Source of the DNA: Oscillospiraceae bacterium
GTDB taxonomy: Bacteria > Bacillota > Clostridia > Oscillospirales > CAG-272
Reading direction: 5' to 3'
DNA length: 34,236 nt
NCBI GenBank assembly: GCA_015065215.1
Contig: SVQT01000001.1
Span: 1 to 34,236 of the forward strand
The position numbers and the translations under genes are program-made. The notes below the pieces were generated by a model. The model saw nothing but the letters and a program-made list of their open reading frames with translations, had not been told where the DNA came from and did not search any database. Of the stretch, positions 14,623-23,880 are shown piece by piece (position 1 is the first letter of the stretch; each line of letters starts with the position of its first letter).

Positions 14623-15780
14623 ATGACGGTGCTTTATGTTTTGCTGGCGCTTTTTGTGTTTGGCTTGCTGGTTTTGATCCACGAGCTGGGGCATTTCTTA
14701 GTGGCCAAAGCCTTTGGTGTCGGCATTCGTGAATTTTCTATCGGCATGGGACCCAAGCTCTTTTCCTGGAAGGAAAAAAAGAAATGGGGAGAAGCGGATG
14801 AACCTCAACCTACGCAATCTGAGCCTGATCAGGACGCAAACGCTATCGAACCAACCAATACCGATGAGATACCAGAACCCGAGGAGCGGGTGACCACCTA
14901 TTCCTTACGCGCCTTTCCGATTGGCGGCTATGTGAGCATGGTAGGGGAGGATGAAGAGTCAGAATCCTTGGCTTCTTTCGAAAAAAAGAATGTGTGGAAG
15001 CGGATTGCGATTGTGTTAGCGGGGCCTTTGATGAACATTTTGCTTGGCTTTTTGCTGATGCTGATTTTAGTACTTTCCACCGTTCACCCTGAAACAGGAA
15101 AAACTGTTTTACTCTCCAATCAGATCGGCGCTTTTCAAGAGGGCTCGGTTAGTCATACCGTTTTGCAGGTAGACGACGTGGTAACACATGTCAACGGCGT
15201 GCGGGTGCGTACCGGCAATGAATTGGTTTATGAAATCATGAATCAGGGCTATCGTCCATTGGATTTAAAGGTCATTCGCGGCGGGGAAAAGGTGTTGCTG
15301 GAGGATGTGGTTTTTCCGGGGATGGAAGCGGAGGGTATCTCCTTCGGTTCTGCTGATTTTAAGCTGTATGCTGAAAAAATCACCTTTGGCAATGTGCTCA
15401 AGCATACCTTCTTTCGGTCAGTTTCCACTGTGAAAATGATCTTTGACCAGTTGGGAGATCTGCTGACCGGTCGCTTTGGCCTGAATGCTGTTTCCGGCCC
15501 CATTGGCGTGACAGAGGTTATGGGAGATGCCGCCAAAGACGGGTTTACCACGTTTCTTAATTTGGTGATTATTATCACCATCAATCTGGGCGTGTTCAAT
15601 CTGTTGCCGATTCCCGCTTTGGATGGCGGCCGCTTGCTCTTTTTGCTGGTGGAGGCGATCACGCGCAAACCGTTAAACAAAAAAATAGAAGGATATATCA
15701 ATTTGGCGGGTTTAATGATTTTGTTTTTGATTATGATCATTGTAACCGGCAAGGATATAGTAGGGCTGTTTATCAGATGA
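14623..15780 (+). CDS. rseP: RIP (site-2) zinc metalloprotease, RseP/RasP family
   Basis: A 385-residue intramembrane protease that cuts anti-sigma factors and signal-peptide remnants. The first transmembrane segment carries the zinc motif HELGH (20-24); the family's second motif NLLPIPALDGGRLLF (about 325-339) supplies the third metal ligand. A PDZ domain (about 170-235) lies between membrane segments, and at least four hydrophobic segments are seen. Odd feature: an acidic, proline-rich stretch at about 48-86 (EADEPQPTQSEPDQDANAIE and on) between the first helix and the conserved YSLRAFPIGGYVSM, longer than in RseP or RasP as I remember them. Its stop overlaps the ispG start by 4 bp. Confidence 0.95.
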   Translation: MTVLYVLLALFVFGLLVLIHELGHFLVAKAFGVGIREFSIGMGPKLFSWKEKKKWGEADEPQPTQSEPDQDANAIEPTNTDEIPEPEERVTTYSLRAFPIGGYVSMVGEDEESESLASFEKKNVWKRIAIVLAGPLMNILLGFLLMLILVLSTVHPETGKTVLLSNQIGAFQEGSVSHTVLQVDDVVTHVNGVRVRTGNELVYEIMNQGYRPLDLKVIRGGEKVLLEDVVFPGMEAEGISFGSADFKLYAEKITFGNVLKHTFFRSVSTVKMIFDQLGDLLTGRFGLNAVSGPIGVTEVMGDAAKDGFTTFLNLVIIITINLGVFNLLPIPALDGGRLLFLLVEAITRKPLNKKIEGYINLAGLMILFLIMIIVTGKDIVGLFIR

Positions 15781-16865
15781 AATATCAGAACATTCGTCGC
15801 GCCGCAAGAAGCGTGACAGTAGGGAATACCGTCATCGGCGGTCAGGCCCCCATTGCCATACAGTCGATGACCAACACCGATACGCATGATGTCAAAGCCA
15901 CCCTGGCGCAGATCCGCGCTTTAGAAAATGTTGGGTGCGACATCGTACGGCTCACGGTGCCGGATCTGGCCGCGGCCGATACCGTCTTTGCGCTCAAAGA
16001 GGCCGGCGTCCATATTCCTTTGGTAGCGGATATTCACTTTGACTACCGTGTGGCCATCGCCTGTGCCGAGCGTGGCGTGGATAAAATCCGCATCAATCCG
16101 GGCAATATCGGCGGTGAGGAAAAGGTAAGGGCGGTTGTAGACGCTTGCCGCGCCAAGGGTATTCCAATTCGCATTGGCGTAAACGGCGGTTCTTTGGAAA
16201 AACATATTCTGGCAAAATACGGCGCCCCCACGGCAGACGCGCTGGTAGAAAGCGCTTTATACCACGCCAAGTTGCTTGAAAAATTTGATTTTTACGATAC
16301 GGTCATTTCAATCAAGGCCTCTGAGGTCTCTGTGATGATTGCCGCAAACCGCGCGCTGGCCGCTCGTTGCGATTATCCTTTACATTTGGGCGTTACCGAG
16401 GCCGGCGCCCGTGAAATGGGCCTTGTCAAGAGCGCAATCGGCATTGGCGCTCTGCTCGCGGATGGAATCGGTGACACGGTGCGGGTTTCGCTGACCGCTG
16501 ACCCCGTAGAAGAGATCGGTGCCGCGAGAAGGATCCTTTCCGCGCTTTCGATTGAGGGACAATCCAGTATGAATGTGGTGAGCTGCCCCACTTGTGGGCG
16601 TACACGCATTGACCTGATTTCACTTTCCGCGCGTTTTGAAGACGCGGTAAAGCGTGAGGGGCTGACCGACCTGCCATTGCGTGTTGCATTGATGGGCTGC
16701 GCTGTCAACGGTCCAGGCGAGGCAAGAGAAGCGGATATAGGCATTTGCGGCGGTGACGGAGAAGCGTTGCTGATTGCCAAAGGAAAAATTTTGCGAAAAA
16801 TTCCGGAAGCGGACGTGATTCCGGTGCTGATCGCGGAAATCAAAAAAATAAAGGAAAAGATGTAA
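15777..16865 (+). CDS. ispG: 4-hydroxy-3-methylbut-2-en-1-yl diphosphate synthase
   Basis: A 362-residue [4Fe-4S] enzyme of the non-mevalonate pathway, converting MEcPP to HMBPP. An N-terminal TIM barrel (VGGQAPIAIQSMTNTDTHD, VPDLAAADT, ADIHFDYRVAIA, KIRINPGNIG) is followed by a C-terminal iron-sulfur domain whose cluster ligands lie in SCPTCGR (about 269 and 272) and GCAVNGPGEA (about 307, with the conserved Glu after it). This is the short bacterial form without the middle insertion. ATGA overlap with rseP indicates translational coupling. Two hairpins follow. Confidence 0.97.
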   Translation: MKYQNIRRAARSVTVGNTVIGGQAPIAIQSMTNTDTHDVKATLAQIRALENVGCDIVRLTVPDLAAADTVFALKEAGVHIPLVADIHFDYRVAIACAERGVDKIRINPGNIGGEEKVRAVVDACRAKGIPIRIGVNGGSLEKHILAKYGAPTADALVESALYHAKLLEKFDFYDTVISIKASEVSVMIAANRALAARCDYPLHLGVTEAGAREMGLVKSAIGIGALLADGIGDTVRVSLTADPVEEIGAARRILSALSIEGQSSMNVVSCPTCGRTRIDLISLSARFEDAVKREGLTDLPLRVALMGCAVNGPGEAREADIGICGGDGEALLIAKGKILRKIPEADVIPVLIAEIKKIKEKM

Positions 16866-16888
16866 AAACGGCGTTTTCTGCCGTTTTT
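16864..16888 (+). terminator. Terminator after ispG
   Basis: A 9-bp stem AAAAACGGC/GCCGTTTTT (16864-16872 with 16880-16888), 7-nt loop, ending in a T-tract and overlapping the ispG stop. Confidence 0.75.
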
Positions 16889-16894
16889 GATACC

Positions 16895-16930
16895 AACATG
16901 GCCCCACTTTGGATGAAATGGGGCCATGTT
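16895..16930 (+). promoter_or_regulatory. Second intercistronic hairpin before polC
   Basis: A perfect 12-bp stem (16895-16906 with 16919-16930), 12-nt loop, no T-tract. It lies between the terminator and the polC RBS and may protect the polC 5' end, mark a processing site, or regulate translation. Confidence 0.5.
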
Positions 16931-16951
16931 AAATGACGAAGAGGTGAAAAA

Positions 16952-19900
16952 ATGGCGGGCAAAACCCTTTTGGAAATTTTTTCGAAATATCAGCCAAGCG
17001 AGTCGAATGCCAAATGGTTAGTAACGGCTACCGACATCCGCTTGCGCGCGGACAAAGAGCGGCGAATGATCGAGGTCAGCGCCGCTTTTCCCGACCTTGT
17101 CGCAAAAAGCACGCTTTATACGGTAGAAGCGGAGATTGAAAAGGCATATCAACTCAATTTGGTTCGTATTTTGCCTCGCTATCCCGCAGAGCTGTTTTCA
17201 CAGGGCTATATTGATGAATTGATCAAAGAAACAGAGCGTGTCGGCATTGTGGCACGGGGCTTTTTCCACTCCTACCGAGGGCATTTAGAGGGGAATCAAC
17301 TGATCATTGAGATGCCCTATATAGATGAAGGCCTGCTTTTAATGGAAGCGGGCAAGACCCCGGAAGTGATCGAAGGGATCATCCGCAGTGAGTTCGGGCT
17401 TTCTGTTAAGGTGCGGCTTTGCCACGCGCCGGATCTGGCGGCGGCCTATTCTTTTCAAGATACCGAAAAAGAGCTGGCCGTGTGGGATGCCAGATTAAAG
17501 CAAAGCAGTGTAGCATATGACCGCATGCAGGAAAGCCGCCGCAGTGCCGGGCCCAGCGAGTCAGCACCTGCTCCGGCGCCTGTAAACAGCAACCCGGACG
17601 CGGTGCGTAAAATGAGCCTTTTGGGTGATCTGGGTGATGCGGAGATCGCAGACGGTGTTTGCCGCATCGGCGCCCGCTCTTATGATATTTCAGAACCGAC
17701 TTTCGCCATTGGCGGTAGCTTTGAAATCCGCCCGGTTCCCATTGCTTGGGTGAACAAGCCGATGCGGAATGTGGTGATTCTTGGCGAGGTGTTCGGCTAT
17801 ACGGCAGAGGCGAACCGCTCCGGGGATAAGATCAACGTCAATTTTGGCCTCACCGACGGCAATTCCTCCATCATGGTAAAAAAGTTTTCGATGGAGCCTG
17901 AGGATGCCAAGGCGCTTGGTGACGTGGTGCGGGACGGCGCTTATATCGCGCTCAAGGGCTATGCCAAAAATGATATTCACCGCGATGTGGTGGATGAGGA
18001 TCTTACTTTTTATTATAGCGACATCGCCGTGATCAAGCGCTTGATGCGGCAGGATAACGCCCCCGTGAAGCGTGTGGAGTTGCATTTGCACACCACCATG
18101 TCAAATATGGATGCTTTGATTGAGCCTAACGTAGCGGTCAAAATGGCCAATAAATGGGGGCACCCCGCTGTAGCCATCACCGACCATGGCAATGTGCAAG
18201 GCTATCAGGATGCCATGCTCGCCTCTGAAAAGATCGGTCAAAAGGTCATTTACGGTATTGAAGCGTATTTTGTCAATGATACCGCCAGCGCGCTTTCCGG
18301 CACCTATCACGGTAGCTTTGAGGATGAGTTTGTTGTTTTTGATATTGAGACCACAGGACTTTCCAATGTAAGCTGCGGTATTACCGAGATTGGCGCTGTT
18401 AAGGTAAAAAACGGGGAAGTGCTCGAGCGTTACAATACCTTTGTCAACCCCGAAATGCCAATCCCCGCTGAGATCACCAAGCTGACCTCTATTACCGACG
18501 ATATGGTCAAGGATGCCCCCGTGATTGCCGAGGTTTTGCCTCATTTTCTTGATTTTGTGGGGGATCGCTTGCTGATCGCCCACAATGCGGATTTTGATAT
18601 TGGTTTTATTCGTGAGGCGGCCAAGCGCTGTGCCATTCCCTTTGATCACCCTTATCTGGATACCGTGGCACTTTCACGCCATTTGAATACCGATCTGAAG
18701 AGCCACAAGCTGGATGTTCTGGCCAAATACTTCAAGCTCGAGGACTTTCACCACCACAGAGCCTGCGATGATGCCGAGATCCTTGCCAAGATCTACTTCT
18801 GCATGCAGGAAAAGATGAAAAACATAGAGATCCGCAATTTTAAGGATCTGCAAAATGAAATGAGCGCTTCGGCGGATCCGATGCGCCTACCCACCTATCA
18901 TCAGATTCTGTTGGTTAAGAACAAGATCGGTTTGAAGAATTTGTACAAGCTGGTTTCTTACGGTTATTTGCAATACTTCCGCAAGGTGCCCCGTGTACCC
19001 AAAACCGTTTTGGAAAAACACAGAGAGGGGCTGATCGTCGGCTCTGCCTGCGAGGCGGGCGAGCTGATCAGCGCTATGCTGGAAAACAAGCCGGAGAGCG
19101 AAATCGAGGAAATTGCCAAGTTCTATGACTATCTGGAAATCCAACCGATCAGCAACAATCGCTTTATGATTGACAAGGGCCTAATGGCAGATGAAGAAGC
19201 GCTCCGTAACCTCAACCGCCGTGTGGTGGCGCTTGGGGATAAGCTCGGCATTCCGGTTGTGGCCACCTGCGATGCCCATTTCGCTGAGGATGAGGATGAG
19301 ATTTTCAGAAAAGTTCTTGTCAGCGTCAAGTTCAAAAACGAGGATCAGGATTCGCATCTGTATTACCGCACCACCGAGGAAATGTTAGAGGAATTTGCCT
19401 ATCTGGGAAAAGAAAAGGCATACGAGGTGGTAGTCACCAATACCAACGCCATCAATGATCAGATTGACAGCGATATTCGCCCCTTTCCTAAAGGAACCTT
19501 TACCCCGAACATGGAGGGAGCCGAGGAGGATTTGCAGCGAATTTGTTATGAGCGCGCCAAGTCAATGTACGGCGATCCGCTCCCCGATGTGGTGGGTAAA
19601 CGCCTGGATAAAGAGCTGACTTCGATCATCAAAAACGGCTTTGCCGTGCTGTATATGATTGCTCAAAAGCTGGTTTGGTATAGCGAAAGTCAGGGCTATT
19701 TGGTAGGCTCCAGGGGCTCGGTCGGATCTTCTTTTGTCGCCTCGATGGCGGGCATTTCAGAGGTCAATCCGTTGCCGCCGCATTATTGGTGCCCCCAGTG
19801 CCAGTATAATGATTTTTCCAATCCCGATAAGGCGGGCTCCGGTTTTGATCTCCCCGACAAAAATTGCCCCCGTTGCGGTAGCAAGCTGAACAACGACGGC

Positions 19901-21376
19901 CACGATATTCCCTTTGAGACCTTTCTTGGCTTTTACGGTGATAAATCCCCCGATATTGACCTGAACTTTTCAGGCGAGGTGCAGGGCAGAGTACATAAAT
20001 ACACCGAGGAATTGTTCGGCGCCGAAAATGTATTCCGTGCCGGTACCATCGGCGGTATCGCGGAAAAAACCGCGTTTGGATTTGTACTCAAATATCTGGA
20101 GGAGAAAAAGCTGTCGATTCCACGCGCCGAAATGAACCGCCTCGCCAAGCATTGTGAGGGTGTAAAGCGCTCTACCGGTCAGCATCCCGGCGGGATTGTA
20201 GTTGTACCCAAGGAGTATGAAATTTATGATTTCTGCCCGGTACAGCATCCCGCTGACGATCCCAATTCGGATATTGTAACCACCCACTTCACCTTTGAAT
20301 ATCTCCACGATACCTTGCTGAAATTGGACGAGCTGGGACACGATATTCCGACCAAGTATAAATGGATCGAGCGTTTTTCGAATACCAGTGTGATGAATGT
20401 ACCGATGAACGCGAGAGAAGTCTATGATCTGTTTCTTTCCACAAAACCTTTGGGCATTTCTCCCGAGGATATTGATGCCCAACTCGGCACCTACGGCTTG
20501 CCTGAGTTCGGTACACGCTTCGTTATGAAGATGGTAGAGGAGGCAAAGCCCCGCTCTTTTGCCGATCTTTTGCAAATTTCAGGCCTGTCTCATGGCACTG
20601 ATGTGTGGACAAACAATGCGCAAGACCTGATCAAAGAGGGAATTTGCGATATTTCTCAAGTGATCGGATGCCGTGATAATATCATGAATGACTTGATCCG
20701 CTACGGCCTTGAAAACGCCCATGCGTTCAAGATTATGGAAGCCGTGCGCAAAGGCAAAGGCCTGACCCCGGAATGGGAGGCAGAAATGCGGGAACACAAT
20801 GTTCCGGAATGGTATATCGGCTCTTGTAAAAAGATCAAATATATGTTCCCGAAGGCCCATGCCGCCGCGTATGTGATGTCGGCAATCCGACTGGGATGGT
20901 ATAAGGTGCATATGCCGCTTGCGTTCTATTCGGCCATGTTTACCGTTGCGCCCGGCGGATTTGATGCCGCCATTGTGATGGGTGGAAAATCCAAGGTGGT
21001 TGCGACCATCAAGGATATTGATAAGCGCACGAAGGAACGCACCGCGACACCAAAAGAACAGGCCTCTGTGCCCACCCTTCAGCTGATCAATGAGGCTATG
21101 GCACGCCATATCCGCTTTTTGCCCATTGATATTGAAAAATCAGATGCCAGAGCCTTTTTGCCTGAAAACGGCGCCATCCGTATGCCCTTTTCGGCATTGG
21201 CGGGCGTTGGCGAAAACGCGGCGGAAAACATCATCAAAGCGCGCAATGAAGAGCCCTTCTTTTCGGTTGAGGATTTGCAGATCCGCGCAGGTCTCAATAA
21301 GAGCGTGATCGAAACGCTCCGTCAAGCGGGGGTTCTGGATCATATCAATGAGACAGACCAACTCACGATGTTTTAA
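16952..21376 (+). CDS. polC: DNA polymerase III alpha subunit, PolC type
   Basis: A 1474-residue replicative polymerase of low-GC Gram-positives. Domains in order: N-terminal domain and OB fold (about 1-365), PHP domain starting VELHLHTTMS (about 374) with AITDHGN, an inserted DEDDh 3'-5' exonuclease (about 460-630: FDIETTGL with Asp464 and Glu466, HNADFD at about 543, HRACDDAEI at about 602), the PHP remainder, a zinc site (CPQC about 948, CPRCGSKL about 972), the catalytic DIDLNFSG (about 1000), GTIGGIAEKTAF, and C-terminal helix-hairpin-helix (ALAGVGENAAENIIKAR). The exonuclease insertion within PHP is diagnostic of PolC against DnaE. RBS GAGGTG precedes the ATG. birA follows after 8 bp. 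Confidence 0.98.
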   Translation: MAGKTLLEIFSKYQPSESNAKWLVTATDIRLRADKERRMIEVSAAFPDLVAKSTLYTVEAEIEKAYQLNLVRILPRYPAELFSQGYIDELIKETERVGIVARGFFHSYRGHLEGNQLIIEMPYIDEGLLLMEAGKTPEVIEGIIRSEFGLSVKVRLCHAPDLAAAYSFQDTEKELAVWDARLKQSSVAYDRMQESRRSAGPSESAPAPAPVNSNPDAVRKMSLLGDLGDAEIADGVCRIGARSYDISEPTFAIGGSFEIRPVPIAWVNKPMRNVVILGEVFGYTAEANRSGDKINVNFGLTDGNSSIMVKKFSMEPEDAKALGDVVRDGAYIALKGYAKNDIHRDVVDEDLTFYYSDIAVIKRLMRQDNAPVKRVELHLHTTMSNMDALIEPNVAVKMANKWGHPAVAITDHGNVQGYQDAMLASEKIGQKVIYGIEAYFVNDTASALSGTYHGSFEDEFVVFDIETTGLSNVSCGITEIGAVKVKNGEVLERYNTFVNPEMPIPAEITKLTSITDDMVKDAPVIAEVLPHFLDFVGDRLLIAHNADFDIGFIREAAKRCAIPFDHPYLDTVALSRHLNTDLKSHKLDVLAKYFKLEDFHHHRACDDAEILAKIYFCMQEKMKNIEIRNFKDLQNEMSASADPMRLPTYHQILLVKNKIGLKNLYKLVSYGYLQYFRKVPRVPKTVLEKHREGLIVGSACEAGELISAMLENKPESEIEEIAKFYDYLEIQPISNNRFMIDKGLMADEEALRNLNRRVVALGDKLGIPVVATCDAHFAEDEDEIFRKVLVSVKFKNEDQDSHLYYRTTEEMLEEFAYLGKEKAYEVVVTNTNAINDQIDSDIRPFPKGTFTPNMEGAEEDLQRICYERAKSMYGDPLPDVVGKRLDKELTSIIKNGFAVLYMIAQKLVWYSESQGYLVGSRGSVGSSFVASMAGISEVNPLPPHYWCPQCQYNDFSNPDKAGSGFDLPDKNCPRCGSKLNNDGHDIPFETFLGFYGDKSPDIDLNFSGEVQGRVHKYTEELFGAENVFRAGTIGGIAEKTAFGFVLKYLEEKKLSIPRAEMNRLAKHCEGVKRSTGQHPGGIVVVPKEYEIYDFCPVQHPADDPNSDIVTTHFTFEYLHDTLLKLDELGHDIPTKYKWIERFSNTSVMNVPMNAREVYDLFLSTKPLGISPEDIDAQLGTYGLPEFGTRFVMKMVEEAKPRSFADLLQISGLSHGTDVWTNNAQDLIKEGICDISQVIGCRDNIMNDLIRYGLENAHAFKIMEAVRKGKGLTPEWEAEMREHNVPEWYIGSCKKIKYMFPKAHAAAYVMSAIRLGWYKVHMPLAFYSAMFTVAPGGFDAAIVMGGKSKVVATIKDIDKRTKERTATPKEQASVPTLQLINEAMARHIRFLPIDIEKSDARAFLPENGAIRMPFSALAGVGENAAENIIKARNEEPFFSVEDLQIRAGLNKSVIETLRQAGVLDHINETDQLTMF

Positions 21377-21384
21377 GGAGAGCT

Positions 21385-22104
21385 ATGGACATTCATTTTT
21401 ATGAGGAGCTGCCCTCAACCAACCGAACCGCTTCCGAGGCGGCGAGAGGGGGAGCGGAGGAATTCTACACGGTGGTTGCCAATCGGCAAAGCGTCGGTCG
21501 AGGGCGAATGGAGCGCAGCTTCTTCTCGCCGATGGGTGGCACCTATTTCAGCACCGTGCTGCGCCCCAAGATGCCAATCGGACATTACGGTCAGATTACG
21601 CCAATGGCGGCGGTAGCCGTCCATCGGGCATTATACCGTTTGACCGGAACTGTAACCGAGATCAAATGGATCAACGATTTGCTCTTAAACGGCAAAAAGG
21701 TTTGCGGTATTTTGGCGGAATCGGGCACCGATGAAAAAGGGAAGCCTTTTGTGATCCTGGGGATCGGTATCAACACAGCTCATGTGGATTTTCCGCCTGA
21801 GCTGTGCCATACGGCTACCTTTATTCCCTGTGCAGATCGAGTAGGACTGATCAATGCCATTCTAACCGAGCTCGCCGCGTATGAGCAGCTGATCAAAAAC
21901 GCCGCTTGGCTCCCTTACTATCGGGAGTACTGCGGGTTTCTTGGCAATGCGGTCTTGGTGTGCGAGGGCAATCAAAGTCGTGTCGGCGTGGCGTTGGATA
22001 TTCTTGGTGACGGTGCCTTACGCGTGGATTTTGGTGATGGCCGAATAGAGGATTTGCGTGGTGGCGAAATTTCTTTGCGCTTCGCACATTCAGCCGAAAT
22101 ATGA
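21385..22104 (+). CDS. birA: Biotin--[acetyl-CoA-carboxylase] ligase
   Basis: A 239-residue biotin protein ligase forming biotinyl-AMP and attaching biotin to the acetyl-CoA or pyruvate carboxylase carrier. Seen: LPSTNRTASEAA, the biotin/ATP loop GRGRMERSFFSP, GGTYFSTVL, KWINDLLLNGKKVCGILAE and VILGIGINTAHVDFP, then a small C-terminal SH3-like domain. There is no N-terminal winged helix, so it is monofunctional and not a repressor. It starts 8 bp after polC (RBS AAGGAGAG overlaps the polC stop), probably co-transcribed. Confidence 0.93.
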   Translation: MDIHFYEELPSTNRTASEAARGGAEEFYTVVANRQSVGRGRMERSFFSPMGGTYFSTVLRPKMPIGHYGQITPMAAVAVHRALYRLTGTVTEIKWINDLLLNGKKVCGILAESGTDEKGKPFVILGIGINTAHVDFPPELCHTATFIPCADRVGLINAILTELAAYEQLIKNAAWLPYYREYCGFLGNAVLVCEGNQSRVGVALDILGDGALRVDFGDGRIEDLRGGEISLRFAHSAEI

Positions 22105-22124
22105 CATAATCTGTAGTAGACGGT

Positions 22125-22282
22125 AAAAGGGGCTACCGCATTTATCGCAGAACAAAAACACACGAAAAAGAAAAATTAAGATGCCGCTTTTGCTATCAAA
22201 AAAGATAGTGAAAGCGGCTTTTAAGCAGAAATTCTAACGAATTTCATTTTTTGTTATTGATGTGTGTTTTTTATTTGCTCTT
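22125..22282. repeat. Palindromic dispersed repeat, copy 1
   Basis: Shares with copy 2 (32419-32556) the left block GAACAAAAACACACGAAAAA, an internal hairpin (GCCGCTTTTGCTATC pairing with GATAGTGAAAGCGGC around loop AAAAAA, 22183-22218), AGAAATTCTAACGAATTTC with GAAATT/AATTTC arms, and the right block TGTGTGTTTTTTATTTGCTC. The ends are roughly inverted copies of one another. Stem changes against copy 2 keep pairing through G-U pairs. No coding capacity; MITE-like or REP-like. Copy 1 has about 16 extra bases near its right end. The rest of 22105-22365 shows no gene. Confidence 0.8.
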
Positions 22283-22365
22283 ACCGGACCAAGTACGCCT
22301 ACAGAGCAAAGATGCATCTGAATCCGACATCCCCTTTATTTGCCGAAAAAAGTGAGGATTATGTC

Positions 22366-23235
22366 ATGACGAGAACAATTGCGATTTTAGGGGGAGATAC
22401 TCGCCAATTGGCGCTTGTCTCTTATCTTCAAAAAGCAGGGCTTGCGGTGCGTTGCTACGGCTTGCCCATAGAAAACGAGATGGCAAGCTGGCAGGAGGCG
22501 GTGAAAGACGCCGCGGCAGTCATATTACCATTGCCTGCCTCACCCGATGGGCGATTTGTGCATCAACCGTTGGTCAGAGAAAAAGAGGCGCCACTGTTAT
22601 CAGATCTGCTTGCCGCCATGCCAAAGGAAGTGCCGATATTTGGGGGAAAATGCGGTTCGACGGTAAAGAAAAAGGCTGAGTCGGCTGAAATCCGGCTGAT
22701 TGACTATTTTGAAAGTGAGGAATTTCAACAAAAGAATGCGTTACCCACCGCCGAGGGCGCGGTTTCAATTTTGATGCGTGAAAGCCAACGTACCGTGAAG
22801 GGCTTACCGGTAGTCGTTACCGGATATGGCAGAGTGGCAAAAGCGCTGACCAAATTACTTGTGGCAATGGAAGCAAAGGTCACGGTGATCGCGCGGAATA
22901 GCGACGCTGTGCGCGCAGCCACCGCTAAGGGCGCGCTTGGCATACAGCTAAAGGATGAAGCGTCTGTCAAACAGGCAATAGCGGGGCAAGCCGCCGTCTT
23001 TAATACCGTTCCGTGCCGGCTCTTTAGCGCTGATATTCTGGAAAGTATGGAAAAAAACATTTTGATCATTGATCTTGCCTCCGCCCCGGGCGGTGTGGAT
23101 AGTGAGGCGGCAAACGCCTTGGGCATTAAAGTGATTTGGGCCCTATCCTTACCGGGTAAATATGCGCCGCAGACAGCGGGCGAGATCATTGGTGAAACCT
23201 TATTAACCGCCCTTCAAAAGGAGGGGATCCTATGA
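22366..23235 (+). CDS. dpsA: Dipicolinate synthase subunit A
   Basis: A 289-residue protein of the SpoVFA/DpsA family, which with DpsB makes the spore-core chelator dipicolinic acid in the mother cell from a lysine-pathway intermediate. N-terminal TIAILGGDTRQLALVSYLQK and a central Rossmann motif (VVTGYGRVAKALTKLLVAM) are characteristic, as are IDLASAPGGVD and the final GKYAPQTAGEII. The start at 22366 has GTGAGG upstream and begins the family motif right away; an earlier in-frame ATG at 22264 lies inside the repeat element and is unlikely. The stop overlaps the dpsB start by 4 bp. Expression is expected late in sporulation; no clear sigma-K promoter was found. Confidence 0.94.
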   Translation: MTRTIAILGGDTRQLALVSYLQKAGLAVRCYGLPIENEMASWQEAVKDAAAVILPLPASPDGRFVHQPLVREKEAPLLSDLLAAMPKEVPIFGGKCGSTVKKKAESAEIRLIDYFESEEFQQKNALPTAEGAVSILMRESQRTVKGLPVVVTGYGRVAKALTKLLVAMEAKVTVIARNSDAVRAATAKGALGIQLKDEASVKQAIAGQAAVFNTVPCRLFSADILESMEKNILIIDLASAPGGVDSEAANALGIKVIWALSLPGKYAPQTAGEIIGETLLTALQKEGIL

Positions 23236-23792
23236 TTGGTTTTGCTTTTTGTGGCTCCTTTTGCACGCTGCGCAGGGCATTGACCGAATTGGAGCGTTTA
23301 ACAGAACGGTATGATGTACAGGGTATTGTCAGCGAAGCGGTTTATCAAACCGATACACGCTTCGCGCCTGCCAGATTGATCCTTGACGAAATTGTGCATT
23401 TGACAGGGCGAGAGCTGATACACGACATCGTCGGCGCCGAGCCCTTAGGTCCCAGTTCACCCCTTGAAGCGCTGATTCTTTGCCCCTGTACCGGTAACAC
23501 ACTTGCCAAAATGGCAAACGGCATCACCGATTCCTCTGTAACAATGGCGGCAAAAGCGCATTTGCGTAGCAATCGCCCGCTTGTAATCGCGCTGGCTTCT
23601 AATGACGCGCTTTCTGCCAATTTGAAGAATATCGGAGCACTGCTTTCCAGAAAAAACGTCTATTTTGTGCCAATGAAGCAGGATGACCCCGAGCAAAAGC
23701 CGCACTCTTTGGTGGCTGATTTCTCGCTCCTGCCACAAACACTGGAGGCGGCCCTGAAAGGGAAGCAATACCAACGGCTGTTTCAATGCTGA
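23232..23792 (+). CDS. dpsB: Dipicolinate synthase subunit B
   Basis: A 186-residue flavoprotein-fold partner of DpsA (SpoVFB family). Visible family features: N-terminal GFAFCGSFCTL, VSEAVYQTDTRF, LILCPCTGNTLAKMANGITDSSVTMAAKAHLRSNRP and LASNDALSANLKNIG, ending with the KNVYFVPMKQDDP stretch. AAAGGAGG lies upstream and the ATGA overlap shows coupling to dpsA. Together the pair marks the organism as an endospore former. Confidence 0.95.
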   Translation: MIGFAFCGSFCTLRRALTELERLTERYDVQGIVSEAVYQTDTRFAPARLILDEIVHLTGRELIHDIVGAEPLGPSSPLEALILCPCTGNTLAKMANGITDSSVTMAAKAHLRSNRPLVIALASNDALSANLKNIGALLSRKNVYFVPMKQDDPEQKPHSLVADFSLLPQTLEAALKGKQYQRLFQC

Positions 23793-23838
23793 AAAAGGAC
23801 CACTGGCTTGACCGGTGATCCTGACTGCTGATACCAAA

Positions 23839-23880
23839 TAACAAAAGCGAGAGAATCCTCAGATTCTCTCGCTTTTGTTA
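23839..23880. terminator. Bidirectional terminator between dpsB and SGNH gene
   Basis: A perfect 19-bp stem (23839-23857 with 23862-23880) and 4-nt loop between convergent genes, with the right arm abutting the minus-strand stop codon. The stem includes AAAA/TTTT, but tracts on both sides are short. Confidence 0.85.

Noticed and set aside
22264-22365. Upstream in-frame extension of DpsA
   Set aside because: It begins inside the palindromic repeat and the extra 34 residues do not resemble DpsA, whose family motif begins at 22366.
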